The notes under the pieces were generated by a model. It was not told the DNA's origin. It ran no database searches and saw only the letters and a list, made by a program, of their open reading frames with translations. Shown here piece after piece: positions 7,526-17,588 of a DNA stretch of 35,062 nt. Each line of letters begins with the position of its first letter. The first letter of the stretch is position 1. The DNA comes from an uncultured bacterium (GTDB taxonomy: Bacteria; Bacillota_I; Bacilli_A; RFN20; CAG-826): positions 1 to 35,062 of the forward strand of contig CASFQR010000008.1 in NCBI GenBank assembly GCA_949297275.1, read 5' to 3'. A program made the position numbers and the translations under genes.

Positions 7526-8262
7526 TTTAGTGGTAATTGTGGTAAAGTTTCAAAAGTATTATATGTTACCCTTTGGTGAAGAATGCCATGATTACCATTA
7601 TCAAGTGCGGTCATTTGCCAATATAGTTCAACTAAAAAGCCTAAAGAATTAACAGTGATATCTTGAGAAGAAGATGTTTCTTCATATCCTATAGAATTAG
7701 AGCGAATGATTAAATTGTTGTTTTCGTCAATTTTATATTGCATTTTGCTAACATCAGCGGAATTAATGCGCGTTAAAATCGTATCGCCATAAAATAATCC
7801 TCCGGTATAATAACCGGCCGTATCATCGGTGTAATACATCATTAAGATATCATTATAGACATCATTAGAAGTAAAGGCTTCTTCATCGAGCAATTCTTCG
7901 TTTTGATATCTTTTAGCTAAATAATTGCCGTCTTCCTCGTTATAGCGGACATCATTTAGTGATGAAACAATATTATCTTTAATTGCTTCACCCTCATATG
8001 TTATCTCGGTTCTTAAGAAATATTTTTCGGTGTTATTTTCATGATAAATGGCAAAATTAGTAGTTGAAAATGTTTTCGAAAGCAAATTGTTATGACTATC
8101 ATAACTACTTTCTTCATAAGTAATTGTCGCACTTTGAAATAGTTCCATCCCCTCATCTAAAGAAAAGCCATCCATGTAAGCTTTAAAAGCACTATCTAAG
8201 CGTGGTCCACAACTACATAAAAAGGCGATGAGAGAAATTGAGAGTGCACTTATTCTTTTCAT
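7522..8262 (-). CDS. Small lipoprotein, last gene of the maltodextrin operon
   Basis: A 246-residue predicted lipoprotein: signal peptide MKRISALSISLIAFLCSCG, lipobox LCSC with lipidated Cys18. The mature part is rich in Asp, Asn, Glu, Ser and Tyr with alternating hydrophobic residues, suggesting a beta-sheet fold. The layout (YEESSYDSHNNLL near the start, QRVTYNTFETLP at the end) loosely resembles LolA/LppX-like lipid-binding lipoproteins, but this is a weak impression. It follows the pullulanase gene by 38 bases on the same strand, so it probably belongs to the operon. A TAAAAT also lies six bases upstream of its ATG and could be an extra start. Function unknown. Confidence 0.75.
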   Translation of the reverse strand: MKRISALSISLIAFLCSCGPRLDSAFKAYMDGFSLDEGMELFQSATITYEESSYDSHNNLLSKTFSTTNFAIYHENNTEKYFLRTEITYEGEAIKDNIVSSLNDVRYNEEDGNYLAKRYQNEELLDEEAFTSNDVYNDILMMYYTDDTAGYYTGGLFYGDTILTRINSADVSKMQYKIDENNNLIIRSNSIGYEETSSSQDITVNSLGFLVELYWQMTALDNGNHGILHQRVTYNTFETLPQLPLN

Positions 8263-8300
8263 CGCCTTATTTTAAAATAAATTAGAAAAATTAGAAACTA

Positions 8301-10916
8301 TTATTTATAAGCAATAATGGTCTCATAGCGTTCGATTGGTGTTGAAGAAGTTAAGACCTTATCTTCATCAATCGTGCTTAAATATAAGGTATAACCACTT
8401 AAATCATAGGCGAAATCACCTTCGCGATAACCATTCGCATGTAAGACGATATATTCGCGATTGAGTGCGCTATCTTTCACCGTATATTTAAAGGTGCCAT
8501 TATAGGCAAGATTTGGTTCGATTTCACCAATTTGCATTACGTCGGTAATATTATCAGAAAGATCTAAATGTAACCCATCTGTATCTTGTTTAAAGGCGAT
8601 TAATTTTTGATAATTATGGAACATATCGAGATTATCGACTTTTAATTCATAATCTAATTCATTAACTTCATAAGAAGCATCGTAAGAATTAGAATTTCCG
8701 CCTTTAGTTCTTAAGAACTCTTCACCAGCGAGCATGAAAGTTGTCGCTTGCGAAGTAAAGACGACCGAATTAGCGAGCATCGCCATCTTTTTAACGGTTG
8801 CTTCATCATTAATACCCGCGGCTTTAACACGATCATAAAGAGTATAATTATCATGACAAGTCACATAATTAGTCGTTAAATCAGGATCGATAATTGTCGT
8901 ATTTGTACGACCATAAATCATCGCGCGAATTTTTTGCCAATCAGCGGTCGCTGTTTGCGTTGTGCTATTAGTAACCCAACCACGATCAGTCGCAGCCGAT
9001 AAACCACCTTTAATTAAGGCATCACGACCTTGATCATTAAATTGCCCATAACCTTCAAATAAAGTTGCATTATTTTGAATTGCTTGTTGACTAGATGGTA
9101 GAGTTGTCGTTCCACCAGTCCAAGGTTCACCATAGACAACAATATTACGATTAACTGTTTTAAGATTTAAAACGACCATTTCCATCGCATATAAATCATG
9201 CAAACCCATTAAATCAAAGCGGAAACCACCTAATTTATATTCTTTTGCCCAGAATTTAGTGGAATCCATCATAAATTTGCGGAACATATACATTTCCGAA
9301 GCCGTTTCATTCCCGCAGCCTGAGCCATTACTTGCTGTCCCGTCTGCATTATATCTAAAATAATAACCTGGCATTAAAACATCAAAAGGCATACCAGTTA
9401 AGCCGTTCATATGATTATAGACAACATCCATAATAATATTGATGCCGGCTTCACTATAAGCTTTGACAAGTTCTTTAAATTCTTTAATGCGAACATATCC
9501 ATCATGTGGATTAGATGAATAGCCACCTTCTAAAGTATTATAATTAACAGGATTATAACCCCAGTTAAATGTCATGTTGGTTTCATCGTTATATTGATCA
9601 AAAATTGGAATTAATTGGACAGCATTAACACCTAATTCTTTAATATGATCAAAACCAGTTTTAACAGTAACATCGCCTTTTGTATAAGTTGTACCTTCTT
9701 CGTAGGCACCTTTAAATAGTTTCGCGTTACTAGCGCTTCCGCCCCAAGTATCGCTACTAGTGATATCAGCAACATGGGTTTCATAAACCGTTAATTCTTT
9801 GCGATCGTAAGGATGAGGTTCAACATCTTCCCAACCTTCAGGATTAGTTTTAGAAAAATCGACAACCATACCGCGTAAGCCATTAACCCCTGTAGAATAA
9901 GCATATGGGTCAACAACTTCGCGAGCACTATAAGTCGAATTAGTAACGACAAAAGTATAATATTTACCTTCTTGATCGCCATTTAAAACATATTCAAAAA
10001 CACCTTTTTCACCTTTAGTCATCGTATATTCTTTGTAGGTGTCAGAACCACTAGTAGAATTAACACTTGTCGGTGTCCCGTTATCATAAATTCTTAATTT
10101 AATTTCGGTAGAAACGGGCGACCAAACTTTAAAGGTTGTATTACCGGGAGTATAAATTGCTCCTAGTTCACCATCATAGTTATAATCATTACCAAATTCA
10201 GTCGTTTTATATAAAGATGAAACACTAACAGGCGCACTTAATGTATCGCCACTAACATTAAATGTCGCTTCAATGCGATAAGTGTTCATAAAGGATGCTT
10301 TTTTGCCTTCTGGTAAATTAAATGAGTAATTTTCAGTTGCAGCAAAACTAGCTTCATAAATTAAAAGATCATTTTCATACATCTTAAGGGCATTAATTGT
10401 ATTAGTTGTTTGAACATTAACGTCGCTATAAGAGGTGAATTGGGCTAAATCAATTGAGTCAACAATGACTAAATCAGCATTAGCATATATATTAGGGTCA
10501 CCTTGTTGAAGATAAACATGGTAACGCAAATTATCATCTTTTTCAAAATTAGCAAATTTGACAAAACGATCAGCTTCGACATCTTTTGCTGACCAATCAC
10601 CCTTCGATTTGACGATAAAGCCTAATTGGTCGTTTTCAACATTTTCCCCAAATGTTGATAAAGGATAAGAGGCAACTGCTCCATAAGAGTCAGAGCCATT
10701 GAATTGATATTCTGAACCATCTTTACTCGGTGACCATAACCACAAAGCCCATGGATCGTAATTATTATCGACGCGCTTATAATGGAAAACGATCGATGTT
10801 TCATCATATGTTGGATAAGAACCATCATCGCCGCCGCCACCAGTCTTATCACAACTAGTGAGACTAATTGTTAAAGCAAATGCAAATAGAGGAACGAATA
10901 TTTTCTTAAAATTCAT
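8301..10916 (-). CDS. pulA: Cell-surface type I pullulanase lipoprotein (CBM41-CBM48-GH13_14)
   Basis: Debranching enzyme cutting alpha-1,6 links in pullulan, amylopectin or glycogen, anchored outside the membrane. Signal peptide and lipobox LTSC give lipidated Cys22, followed by a Gly/Asp linker. A CBM41 starch-binding domain at about 41-155 is marked by HYKRVDNNYDPWALWLW. A CBM48-like domain spans about 245-335 (GAIYTPGNTTFKVWSP). The catalytic barrel follows, with NWGYNPVNYNTLEGGYS (451-467) as the type I pullulanase signature (NWGYNP where NWGYDP is usual). Region I is MDVVYNH, region II GGFRFDLMG with nucleophile Asp568, region III VYGEPW with acid/base Glu597, and region IV TCHDNYTLYDR with Asp689. 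The 871 residues are a normal multidomain size. AAGGAG lies about 10 bases before the ATG. It supplies linear oligosaccharides to the MalEFG importer. Confidence 0.93.
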   Translation of the reverse strand: MNFKKIFVPLFAFALTISLTSCDKTGGGGDDGSYPTYDETSIVFHYKRVDNNYDPWALWLWSPSKDGSEYQFNGSDSYGAVASYPLSTFGENVENDQLGFIVKSKGDWSAKDVEADRFVKFANFEKDDNLRYHVYLQQGDPNIYANADLVIVDSIDLAQFTSYSDVNVQTTNTINALKMYENDLLIYEASFAATENYSFNLPEGKKASFMNTYRIEATFNVSGDTLSAPVSVSSLYKTTEFGNDYNYDGELGAIYTPGNTTFKVWSPVSTEIKLRIYDNGTPTSVNSTSGSDTYKEYTMTKGEKGVFEYVLNGDQEGKYYTFVVTNSTYSAREVVDPYAYSTGVNGLRGMVVDFSKTNPEGWEDVEPHPYDRKELTVYETHVADITSSDTWGGSASNAKLFKGAYEEGTTYTKGDVTVKTGFDHIKELGVNAVQLIPIFDQYNDETNMTFNWGYNPVNYNTLEGGYSSNPHDGYVRIKEFKELVKAYSEAGINIIMDVVYNHMNGLTGMPFDVLMPGYYFRYNADGTASNGSGCGNETASEMYMFRKFMMDSTKFWAKEYKLGGFRFDLMGLHDLYAMEMVVLNLKTVNRNIVVYGEPWTGGTTTLPSSQQAIQNNATLFEGYGQFNDQGRDALIKGGLSAATDRGWVTNSTTQTATADWQKIRAMIYGRTNTTIIDPDLTTNYVTCHDNYTLYDRVKAAGINDEATVKKMAMLANSVVFTSQATTFMLAGEEFLRTKGGNSNSYDASYEVNELDYELKVDNLDMFHNYQKLIAFKQDTDGLHLDLSDNITDVMQIGEIEPNLAYNGTFKYTVKDSALNREYIVLHANGYREGDFAYDLSGYTLYLSTIDEDKVLTSSTPIERYETIIAYK

Positions 10917-10936
10917 AATATTTTTTCTCCTTATAA

Positions 10937-10967
10937 AGATAATCTGGGCTATAAGCCCAGATTATCT
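10937..10967 (-). other. Perfect 13-bp intercistronic hairpin before pulA
   Basis: AGATAATCTGGGC (10937-10949) and its exact complement GCCCAGATTATCT (10955-10967) enclose a 5-base loop. In the mRNA only three U residues follow the stem before the pullulanase ribosome site. It therefore looks more like a leaky terminator or an mRNA-stabilising structure protecting the upstream starch-binding lipoprotein message than a full terminator. Confidence 0.8.
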
Positions 10968-10982
10968 AGTTAAATTACTAAA

Positions 10983-12407
10983 TTATTTTGTCGATGAAGT
11001 AACAGTACCTGGATAGAAAACGCTTTGGGCATCACCAACACCAAATGTTGAGTAAGCAGCCGTAATGGTAACTAAATCATGTTCGCCAGGAACAGTAATT
11101 ACTAAATTACCACCAGCAGCGTCTTTAATCGCTCCGGTCCAATCATCACCTTTTGTGACGCCAAATTCTAATTTTTGTTCGCCACCACCAATAGAAAGGG
11201 TAACTGTCCAATAATCTTCAACAAGATTCATAGCAGTATATTTCCAGCCAGTGAAGCTACCAGTAATACCTGGAACTGTACCTTCAGGAACAGTTGTGTC
11301 AGTCTCACTATTAACGAAGCGGAATTCAACATCGCGTGTTATAGAAGGATCAGTCCAAACTTTACTTGGATATCTTTCGAAATCGTGTGCTGCATCATAA
11401 GCGCCGTCAAGGCCTTGTCCTGCTACTGGAGTAGTTGAAATATTGTTATTATAACTGGTATTACCTTCTTCGTCAGTAATCGCATCACCGAATTGATATT
11501 GATACATCGCATCGCCTGGTTTGCCACTAGCATCAGGCGCTAACAAAACAACTTGATAGGAAATTGGAGCGTTAGCAATAACTGTACCAATATTTAAGGC
11601 ATAGTAATAACGATCTTCTTCAGCAAAGGCATAATCTTCTAATACTGAGAATTTCCATTTAGAAATATCAAAGTCATCATCATTGCCCCAGTTATTGAAG
11701 GTACCAACACCATAAGCGGCCGCCCAACTTGGTAAAGCTTCTGGCCAGCTAACTACTAAGTGGAAGTTCTCCATTTCAACTGGTTGAGGTGGAAGTGTTG
11801 AGAAAGTATGAATGGCACCTAGATTATTATCAGTAATTAAATAAATTGTGCCATCACCATTATTTTGCCATTTTGGGTTTGTTCCATAAGAATAAGTTTG
11901 GCACTCTTCGGATTTATAATTATCAACCCATAATAAACCAGAACTACTTTCTCCTAAGCCAGCATTTCTATTATAGCCAGCTACTAATTGGTAAGAATCA
12001 ACCCCATTAGTGCCACCATATTCGTCCTCTTCAAGAACGGTAATATGTGCGTAGTAAACGTCACTAGTACCTTCCATTAATTGCATTTCGGTCGCGCCAT
12101 AATTGACTGGCCAATCGCCGTTCCAAGTTCCATCTTCTCTCTCGCTTTCAGTGAAGCCGCCAGTCAACCAAATCGAAACATATTCTGGCAATTCAAGAGA
12201 CTCGCTCGAATAAACGAAAGCGACGGTAACTTGTCCATCAGGAGCTTCAGGCAAATCAACTGTCGTAATGTCGGTTACGCCCGCTGGCGGTGCAACAGAA
12301 ACGCTCCCAGGACCAGTAGAAGTACTACCCTCTTCACCTTGTGGGCAACTAGTGAGCGCTAACGCAAAGGCGAAAAGAGGTAAAATAGTTAAAACTCTTT
12401 TCTTCAT
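10983..12407 (-). CDS. Probable starch-binding surface lipoprotein, three beta modules
   Basis: Non-catalytic 474-residue lipoprotein. Signal peptide MKKRVLTILPLFAFALALTS ends in lipobox LTSC (Cys21), then CPQGEEGSTSTG and a Pro/Ser linker. Three beta-rich modules follow, at about 55-205, 212-345 and 357-452. The second contains VGTFNNWGNDDDF. The third contains ITGSFTGWKYTAMNL followed by W-T-V-T-L and LEFGV. These 'G(T/S)F..W' plus 'W.v.l..g' patterns are typical of CBM48/CBM20-like, X25 and SusE/SusF starch-binding folds. No catalytic motif is seen. Position between the MsmX and pullulanase genes, and hairpins on both sides of the gene, support a role as a well-expressed glucan-capturing protein. 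An AAAGGAG lies 14 bases before the ATG. The substrate is an inference from context. Confidence 0.75.
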   Translation of the reverse strand: MKKRVLTILPLFAFALALTSCPQGEEGSTSTGPGSVSVAPPAGVTDITTVDLPEAPDGQVTVAFVYSSESLELPEYVSIWLTGGFTESEREDGTWNGDWPVNYGATEMQLMEGTSDVYYAHITVLEEDEYGGTNGVDSYQLVAGYNRNAGLGESSSGLLWVDNYKSEECQTYSYGTNPKWQNNGDGTIYLITDNNLGAIHTFSTLPPQPVEMENFHLVVSWPEALPSWAAAYGVGTFNNWGNDDDFDISKWKFSVLEDYAFAEEDRYYYALNIGTVIANAPISYQVVLLAPDASGKPGDAMYQYQFGDAITDEEGNTSYNNNISTTPVAGQGLDGAYDAAHDFERYPSKVWTDPSITRDVEFRFVNSETDTTVPEGTVPGITGSFTGWKYTAMNLVEDYWTVTLSIGGGEQKLEFGVTKGDDWTGAIKDAAGGNLVITVPGEHDLVTITAAYSTFGVGDAQSVFYPGTVTSSTK

Positions 12408-12446
12408 AAATTAGTTTTTTTCTCCTTTCATTTTAACTTTTTTATA

Positions 12447-12464
12447 TTAAAGGTTACCCTTTAA
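12447..12464 (-). other. 7-bp hairpin between msmX and the starch-binding lipoprotein gene
   Basis: TTAAAGG (12447-12453) and CCTTTAA (12458-12464) flank a 4-base loop, directly after the msmX-like stop codon. AT-rich sequence follows in the mRNA but no clean U tract, so it is at most a weak or partial terminator or a processing site. Confidence 0.5.
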
Positions 12465-12467
12465 CAC

Positions 12468-14999
12468 CTAAATGAGACGAATATCGAATTTATTTTCGAA
12501 TATTCTAATTTTATGGATGTCGACCGTTAGATAAATGGTATCGCCAGGAACGACATCTTGATCAACCTTAACATAAATGTTTTGATCGACCACATTAATG
12601 ACTGCAAAGCGCTCTGCGCCATAATTTAAGACATTATCAACCATGCCTTTAAAGCCATAACCTTCTTCTGCAATTTGGTAAGCATCATGCGGTACCTCAT
12701 AGCGGAAGCTACTCGTAAAGAGAGTAACACCTAAAGCTTGCACAACTTTTAAAGTAATATCGGTTGGAACTTTAACATAGTGACCGTTAATCGAAATATA
12801 GAATACTTTCGATTCAGTAACAGCATGATCAACCGCTAAATTATATCGCGCTTTAGCTTCTTTAATTGCAGTGCGTAAGGCATGTTCATTAGCTTTAATT
12901 TCATCAGGGCTAGCGCCTTGATTAGCCTGATATTTAGCGTTAATGGCTGCTACTTCTTCATTATATGTAGCGTCAGCTTTAGCAATATCTTCTTTTAATT
13001 TAGTTTGAGCGTCTTTAAGAAGTTCGCGCATCATCGGTTGAGCTTGCTTAGCCCCTTCACTATAAACCAAGGCATATTCATGATAGATACCTTCATAATA
13101 ACGAATTTCTTCATCGGTTTTAGCCGCAAGTTCTTTAACTTCTGCTTCATTTAAACCTGCCTTAGAATTAATTTCTTGCGTAGCGGCTTCATAATCTTGT
13201 TTCATCTTAGCAAGTTTATTTTGATATTGTTCTTTAATTAAGCGCTTATCTTCTTTTTGTCCAGTTGAAACGGCTAAATTATTAATGAATTCATCTTTAG
13301 CCTTCACTAGCGATTCTTTATAATTCTTTTTAAGGCGCTTTAAAGCATATTCGGTATGACCCATGTCCGCTAATTGGTTGATATAGCGATCATGAATTTC
13401 TTTTTGTTTATTAGTAAAGACTTCATGACGATATTTAACTTGAGCATTAGTGGAACGTGTCACATTTTCTAAATTAGTAAATGGACCGACAAATGAGTCG
13501 TATGTTGATAATGCTTTAATATAATCAACACCATCTTTAGAAACGGAAATCTTCTTAAAGTCAATACTAATTTTTACGACATCATCAACTTTTAAATTGT
13601 CATCCGCTAGCGCAAAGAAGGTACGATCATCAATGACTAAATAGGCTAAACGAACACCTTTAACTTCTTCAATATATGCGACTTTTGCGGAGATATTGCC
13701 TTTACCGATGCTAATAGCTTCAGTTGGAATTAATAATTCGGCATTCTTAACATCTTCAGAATAAATCGCTTCTGGCAATTTAACCTTTAACGATAAGAAG
13801 TGAAGAGTATTATCTTTAATCGAAACATCAAAGACATTTTCAGTTGGAACACGTGGTGAAATAGTTAATTCATCATCTTTATCAAAGAAGTGAGCTTTCT
13901 TCATATCAAACGCTGCGTCAACTACATCGCCTTGTTGGAGATTAAGCGCACCATGATAAGATTTAATAATGACACGGGTTGAAGATTCAATAAAGCCATC
14001 ACCACCCATATTTAAATCACCATAAACGAGTGTTTCATTTCCTAATTCTTCAAAGTGAGAAACTTTCACTTTCATAATGTTATTAGATTTTTTCACTACT
14101 TCGGGATCTAAAGAAATATGTTCACACCTTAAACCGACATAGACATGTTTATCACCATGGAGATAGGATGGTTTAACTTTAAGTAAATCCGCAAATGGAA
14201 TAACTAATTCGTTATCGCAATAATCAAATTTAGCGTAAACCTTATCTTTTTCTCTTCTCAAAGTCGCTTCAAAGAAATTCATTTGTGGCGTGCCAATAAA
14301 ACCAGCGACGAATTTATTTTCTGGATATTCATAAAGGTTTTGAGGAGTATCGATTTGTTGGACATAACCTAATTTCATAACGACGACACGAGTGCCAAGT
14401 GTCATCGCTTCGACTTGGTCGTGGGTAACATAGATAAATGTCGTCTTTAATTCATTATGAAGTTTAGCGATTTCCGCACGCATTTCAGTACGAAGTTTCG
14501 CATCTAAGTTTGAAAGTGGTTCATCAAGTAAGAAAACTTTTGGATTGCGTAATATCGCTCTACCTAGAGCAACACGTTGTCTTTGACCACCACTCATCGC
14601 CCGTGGTTTACGATTTAAATATTCAGTTAATTTTAAGACATCCGCAGCCCATAAAACTTTACGATGAATCTCATCAGCAGGGACATGGCGAAGTCTTAAA
14701 CCAAACGCCATATTATCATAAACAGTCATATGGGGATAAAGCGCATAATTTTGGAAGACCATTGCAATATCACGATCTTTTGGTTCCATATCATTGACCA
14801 AAGTATCACCGATAAATAATTCACCAGCGGTAATTTGTTCAAGACCTGCAATCATTCTTAAAGTCGTTGATTTACCGCAACCAGAAGGTCCTACGAAGAC
14901 GATGAATTCTTTGTCAGCAATTTCCATATTGAAATCATTGACAGCTTTAACACCATTAGGATAGACCTTGTAAATGTGTCGTAAACTTAGTTTTGCCAT
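12468..14999 (-). CDS. msmX: MsmX/MalK-type sugar ABC ATPase with long coiled-coil extension
   Basis: Energises oligosaccharide import by binding the EAA loops of MalF and MalG on the cytoplasmic side. The N-terminal ATPase is complete: Walker [10 protein letters not shown] (37-45), Q-loop in VFQNYALYP, signature [14 protein letters not shown] (135-148), Walker [13 protein letters not shown] (155-166, Glu160) and H-loop His193. The regulatory OB/TOBE region (about 235-380) follows. MsmX and MalK normally end near residue 370, but this protein has 843. The extra part holds a second OB-like segment (about 385-495), a charged helical region likely to form a coiled coil (about 520-730), and a final TOBE-like segment (about 785-843, with [20 protein letters not shown]). 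Extended UgpC/MsmK ATPases are known to me from mycoplasmas, but this one is longer. AAAAGGAG lies 7 bases before the ATG. The role of the extension is unknown. Confidence 0.9.
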   Translation of the reverse strand: MAKLSLRHIYKVYPNGVKAVNDFNMEIADKEFIVFVGPSGCGKSTTLRMIAGLEQITAGELFIGDTLVNDMEPKDRDIAMVFQNYALYPHMTVYDNMAFGLRLRHVPADEIHRKVLWAADVLKLTEYLNRKPRAMSGGQRQRVALGRAILRNPKVFLLDEPLSNLDAKLRTEMRAEIAKLHNELKTTFIYVTHDQVEAMTLGTRVVVMKLGYVQQIDTPQNLYEYPENKFVAGFIGTPQMNFFEATLRREKDKVYAKFDYCDNELVIPFADLLKVKPSYLHGDKHVYVGLRCEHISLDPEVVKKSNNIMKVKVSHFEELGNETLVYGDLNMGGDGFIESSTRVIIKSYHGALNLQQGDVVDAAFDMKKAHFFDKDDELTISPRVPTENVFDVSIKDNTLHFLSLKVKLPEAIYSEDVKNAELLIPTEAISIGKGNISAKVAYIEEVKGVRLAYLVIDDRTFFALADDNLKVDDVVKISIDFKKISVSKDGVDYIKALSTYDSFVGPFTNLENVTRSTNAQVKYRHEVFTNKQKEIHDRYINQLADMGHTEYALKRLKKNYKESLVKAKDEFINNLAVSTGQKEDKRLIKEQYQNKLAKMKQDYEAATQEINSKAGLNEAEVKELAAKTDEEIRYYEGIYHEYALVYSEGAKQAQPMMRELLKDAQTKLKEDIAKADATYNEEVAAINAKYQANQGASPDEIKANEHALRTAIKEAKARYNLAVDHAVTESKVFYISINGHYVKVPTDITLKVVQALGVTLFTSSFRYEVPHDAYQIAEEGYGFKGMVDNVLNYGAERFAVINVVDQNIYVKVDQDVVPGDTIYLTVDIHKIRIFENKFDIRLI

Positions 15000-15012
15000 T
15001 TCTTTTCTCCTT

Positions 15013-16662
15013 TTACCTAATAACTATAATTGACATTGGAGCACTAGTTAAAACTGTGCCACTAAGTGATGATTTTGTGCTCGAGGCATCTAATACTCCC
15101 ACTACTTCTTGATAACCTAAAGCACCAAAATCCACCGTATATTCACTATCAAGTGAACCATTTATAACGATTAAGACATCTTCTTCGTTATAAATCTTAT
15201 TAAAATGTATTGCTGAACGCAGGTCGTTTTCACCATAGATATCACCTAAAACGCCATGCGATATAGCTAAATGTTGATTGCGAACAGTGTTCGTTTTCTT
15301 AACAAAATTTAAAATTGAATTTTCATCTTTTAATTGGCTATTAACTGAGCCATAAGGATATTTTTCAGCATCGGTCGCTGCACTATATGTGCCACTAACT
15401 GGGTCGCACATATAACTATCGCCTTCACCCCAATATAGAGGTTGACGGCGATTTTCATCTCCCACGCTTTCGCTAGTCGGATTAGAAACGATTGCCATAC
15501 CAATTTCATCACCATAATAATTGAAGGTTGCGCCTGTCATCATTTGGAGTAAACCATAGGCCATCTTAATATTAGTTGCACTTGCTTCACTACCATCACT
15601 AGCGGCCACTGCTCCAGTTAATCTAGAAGTATCATGATTAGAAATAAATGGAGCGGGCACACCCCAAGATAAATCTTTAACTTGTTCTAAATTCTTTTCT
15701 AAACCTAAATGGTAATTAGACATGCGACTACGCACGACGCTTGAACCAATATAGCCACCAGATTGCGAATCTTCAAAATTGAAACAACTATTAATACCAG
15801 CTTCTATATAGGTTTTATTTTCTTCTGGATTACCCCACGCGCCTTCAGCAACAATATAGACATCTTCTTTAATCTTTTGGGCTTCATCCATTAACCACTC
15901 TAAGAATTCAGCGTTTTGGGTTGTTGATCCGGTAAAATAAGATGTAACCGCATCTAATCTAAAGCCATCAACATTATGGTCAACTAGCCAGAATTTCATA
16001 ATGTTTTTAATTTCTGTCGCTAATGGACCATCGGGGTTATTCAAGACAGCCTCTAAATTGAAATCTGGCATTCCACTCCAAAAACGACATTCATAAATTA
16101 AAGTATTTGAACCTGGAACGCGTGCAAAGCCACTAGGCACAACCGAACCAGTAAATTCTTGAATATTGTAATATTCATAATATTGATTATTTGTCATGCC
16201 TTTAATATGCGCTTCATAGCATGTCTTAAACCAAGGGTTTGAACTTGAAGAATGATTGAGAACTAAATCGAGCAAAATAGTCATATCATTTTCATGTAAT
16301 TTAGTAACTAAAGCATCATAATCTTCTAATGTACCTAAAGTTGGATTAATATCATAATAATCGTCAACATCATACATGTGATATGTTGGTGAGGGATGAA
16401 CGGGGGTTAACCAAACACCATTAAAGCCTAAATCTTTAATATAATCGATTTTATCGATAATACCTTGTAAATCACCATCGCCATCGCCATTACTATCAGC
16501 AAAAGAAATTGGAAAAATTTCATACATCGTTCGATAGTTATCGTCGATAGTTAAAACGGGTAAATCAGGGGTTTTAATGCCGCCACAACTAGCAAGGCTA
16601 ATCACCCCAACCATCCCCAAAGGAAGAAACATTAATTTTGAAAGAAAATTGTTTCTTGACAT
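15013..16662 (-). CDS. Cell-surface alpha-amylase family lipoprotein (GH13)
   Basis: Extracellular, membrane-anchored GH13 enzyme hydrolysing alpha-1,4-glucans to oligosaccharides for MalE. Lipobox LASC gives lipidated Cys26. The barrel begins [19 protein letters not shown], whose DSNGDGDGD loop is a known Ca2+ site. Region I is LDLVLNHSS, region V MPDFN (199-202 core), region [10 protein letters not shown] with nucleophile Asp237, region [11 protein letters not shown] with acid/base Glu273, and region [11 protein letters not shown] with Asp344. A short C-terminal beta domain ends the 549 residues. MPDFN-type region V places it near the oligo-1,6-glucosidase/neopullulanase intermediate subfamily, so mixed specificity is possible. 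The gene starts two bases after the malG stop, with AAAGGAT as ribosome site. Confidence 0.92.
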   Translation of the reverse strand: MSRNNFLSKLMFLPLGMVGVISLASCGGIKTPDLPVLTIDDNYRTMYEIFPISFADSNGDGDGDLQGIIDKIDYIKDLGFNGVWLTPVHPSPTYHMYDVDDYYDINPTLGTLEDYDALVTKLHENDMTILLDLVLNHSSSSNPWFKTCYEAHIKGMTNNQYYEYYNIQEFTGSVVPSGFARVPGSNTLIYECRFWSGMPDFNLEAVLNNPDGPLATEIKNIMKFWLVDHNVDGFRLDAVTSYFTGSTTQNAEFLEWLMDEAQKIKEDVYIVAEGAWGNPEENKTYIEAGINSCFNFEDSQSGGYIGSSVVRSRMSNYHLGLEKNLEQVKDLSWGVPAPFISNHDTSRLTGAVAASDGSEASATNIKMAYGLLQMMTGATFNYYGDEIGMAIVSNPTSESVGDENRRQPLYWGEGDSYMCDPVSGTYSAATDAEKYPYGSVNSQLKDENSILNFVKKTNTVRNQHLAISHGVLGDIYGENDLRSAIHFNKIYNEEDVLIVINGSLDSEYTVDFGALGYQEVVGVLDASSTKSSLSGTVLTSAPMSIIVIR

Positions 16663-16664
16663 TT

Positions 16665-17588
16665 TTATCCTTTAACTGCGCCTCCAGTAACACCTTCAAC
16701 ATAGTAACGTTGGAGGATGAAAAATAGCACTACAATCGGTATAGATACAAATACTGCACCAGCACAGAATGTTGTAAAGTATGTACCAACATTAGTTGAA
16801 CTTAACCAGTTATTAAAACCAACCACGACAGTCCAGTTATCTGAACCCGCGCGACCAACGATTAAGTTAGACATCATGAAGTCGCCCCATGGACCAGTGA
16901 AAGCTGTCAAAATTGTATAAATAACAATTGGTTTTGATAAGGGAAGAATAATTCTCCAAAAAATTGTATTGCGACTAGCACCATCAATCATCGCCGCTTC
17001 ATCAAGCGAACGAGAAATGGTATCAAAGAAACCTTTAGTAATATAATAACCCATCATTGAACCTGAAATATAAACGAGAACAAGGGCAAAGATAGATGTC
17101 GAGAAGGTAAACCCAGTCCCAGTGAATAAGTTATCGATAAGAGATAATAATCGAAAAATACAAATCATTGATAAGAAGCCAGGGAACATTCCTAAAATGA
17201 GCATAAAGCGCATTAATAATTGACGACCTTTAAAGCGAAGTCGGCTTAAGGTATAAGCGGTCGCTAAGGTAACAATCGTATTAATAATTGCAACGATAAT
17301 TGCAATAACTAAAGTGTTAAGATACCAGCGACCAAATTTATCTAAGGTGCCGCCATCATTAACAAATAAATTAATATAATTATCAAAACCTAATTGGCTA
17401 ATTGATTCAGGAATGAGTTCAGGTGAAATACCACCGCGGTCAATACGCAAGGATTGCATTACTAAATAGAAGAAAGGGAAGACCCATAAAGCGCATATTA
17501 CGACAAGGAAAATATAAATAATTGTGTCAATAATAATGCGTTTAGCTTTAACGCTTTTATTCGTTTTATGCAAATTTAAAGATGCCAT
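16665..17588 (-). CDS. malG: Maltodextrin ABC transporter permease MalG
   Basis: Inner-membrane permease pairing with MalF to pass maltodextrins from the binding protein. The 307 residues have six hydrophobic segments and the EAA loop for ATPase contact: EAAMIDGASRNTIFWRIILP (197-216). I chose the ATG at 17588 (MASLNLHKTNKS). It overlaps the malF stop as TAATG and has an AGGAGG site 8-10 bases upstream. An ATG at 17657 in the same frame lies well inside malF and would add 23 residues without a ribosome site. Confidence 0.93.
   Translation of the reverse strand: MASLNLHKTNKSVKAKRIIIDTIIYIFLVVICALWVFPFFYLVMQSLRIDRGGISPELIPESISQLGFDNYINLFVNDGGTLDKFGRWYLNTLVIAIIVAIINTIVTLATAYTLSRLRFKGRQLLMRFMLILGMFPGFLSMICIFRLLSLIDNLFTGTGFTFSTSIFALVLVYISGSMMGYYITKGFFDTISRSLDEAAMIDGASRNTIFWRIILPLSKPIVIYTILTAFTGPWGDFMMSNLIVGRAGSDNWTVVVGFNNWLSSTNVGTYFTTFCAGAVFVSIPIVVLFFILQRYYVEGVTGGAVKG

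Noticed and set aside
8267-8280. 14-base palindrome TTATTTTAAAATAA before the small lipoprotein gene
   Set aside because: Made only of A and T in an AT-rich gap; expected by chance often enough that I do not call it a site.
11175-11438. Plus-strand 87-residue open frame
   Set aside because: It lies wholly inside the starch-binding lipoprotein gene, has an unnatural composition and no ribosome site; a shadow of the real gene.
14510-14797. Plus-strand 95-residue open frame
   Set aside because: Antisense to the ATPase signature and Walker B region of the MsmX gene, whose motifs are perfect; a shadow frame.
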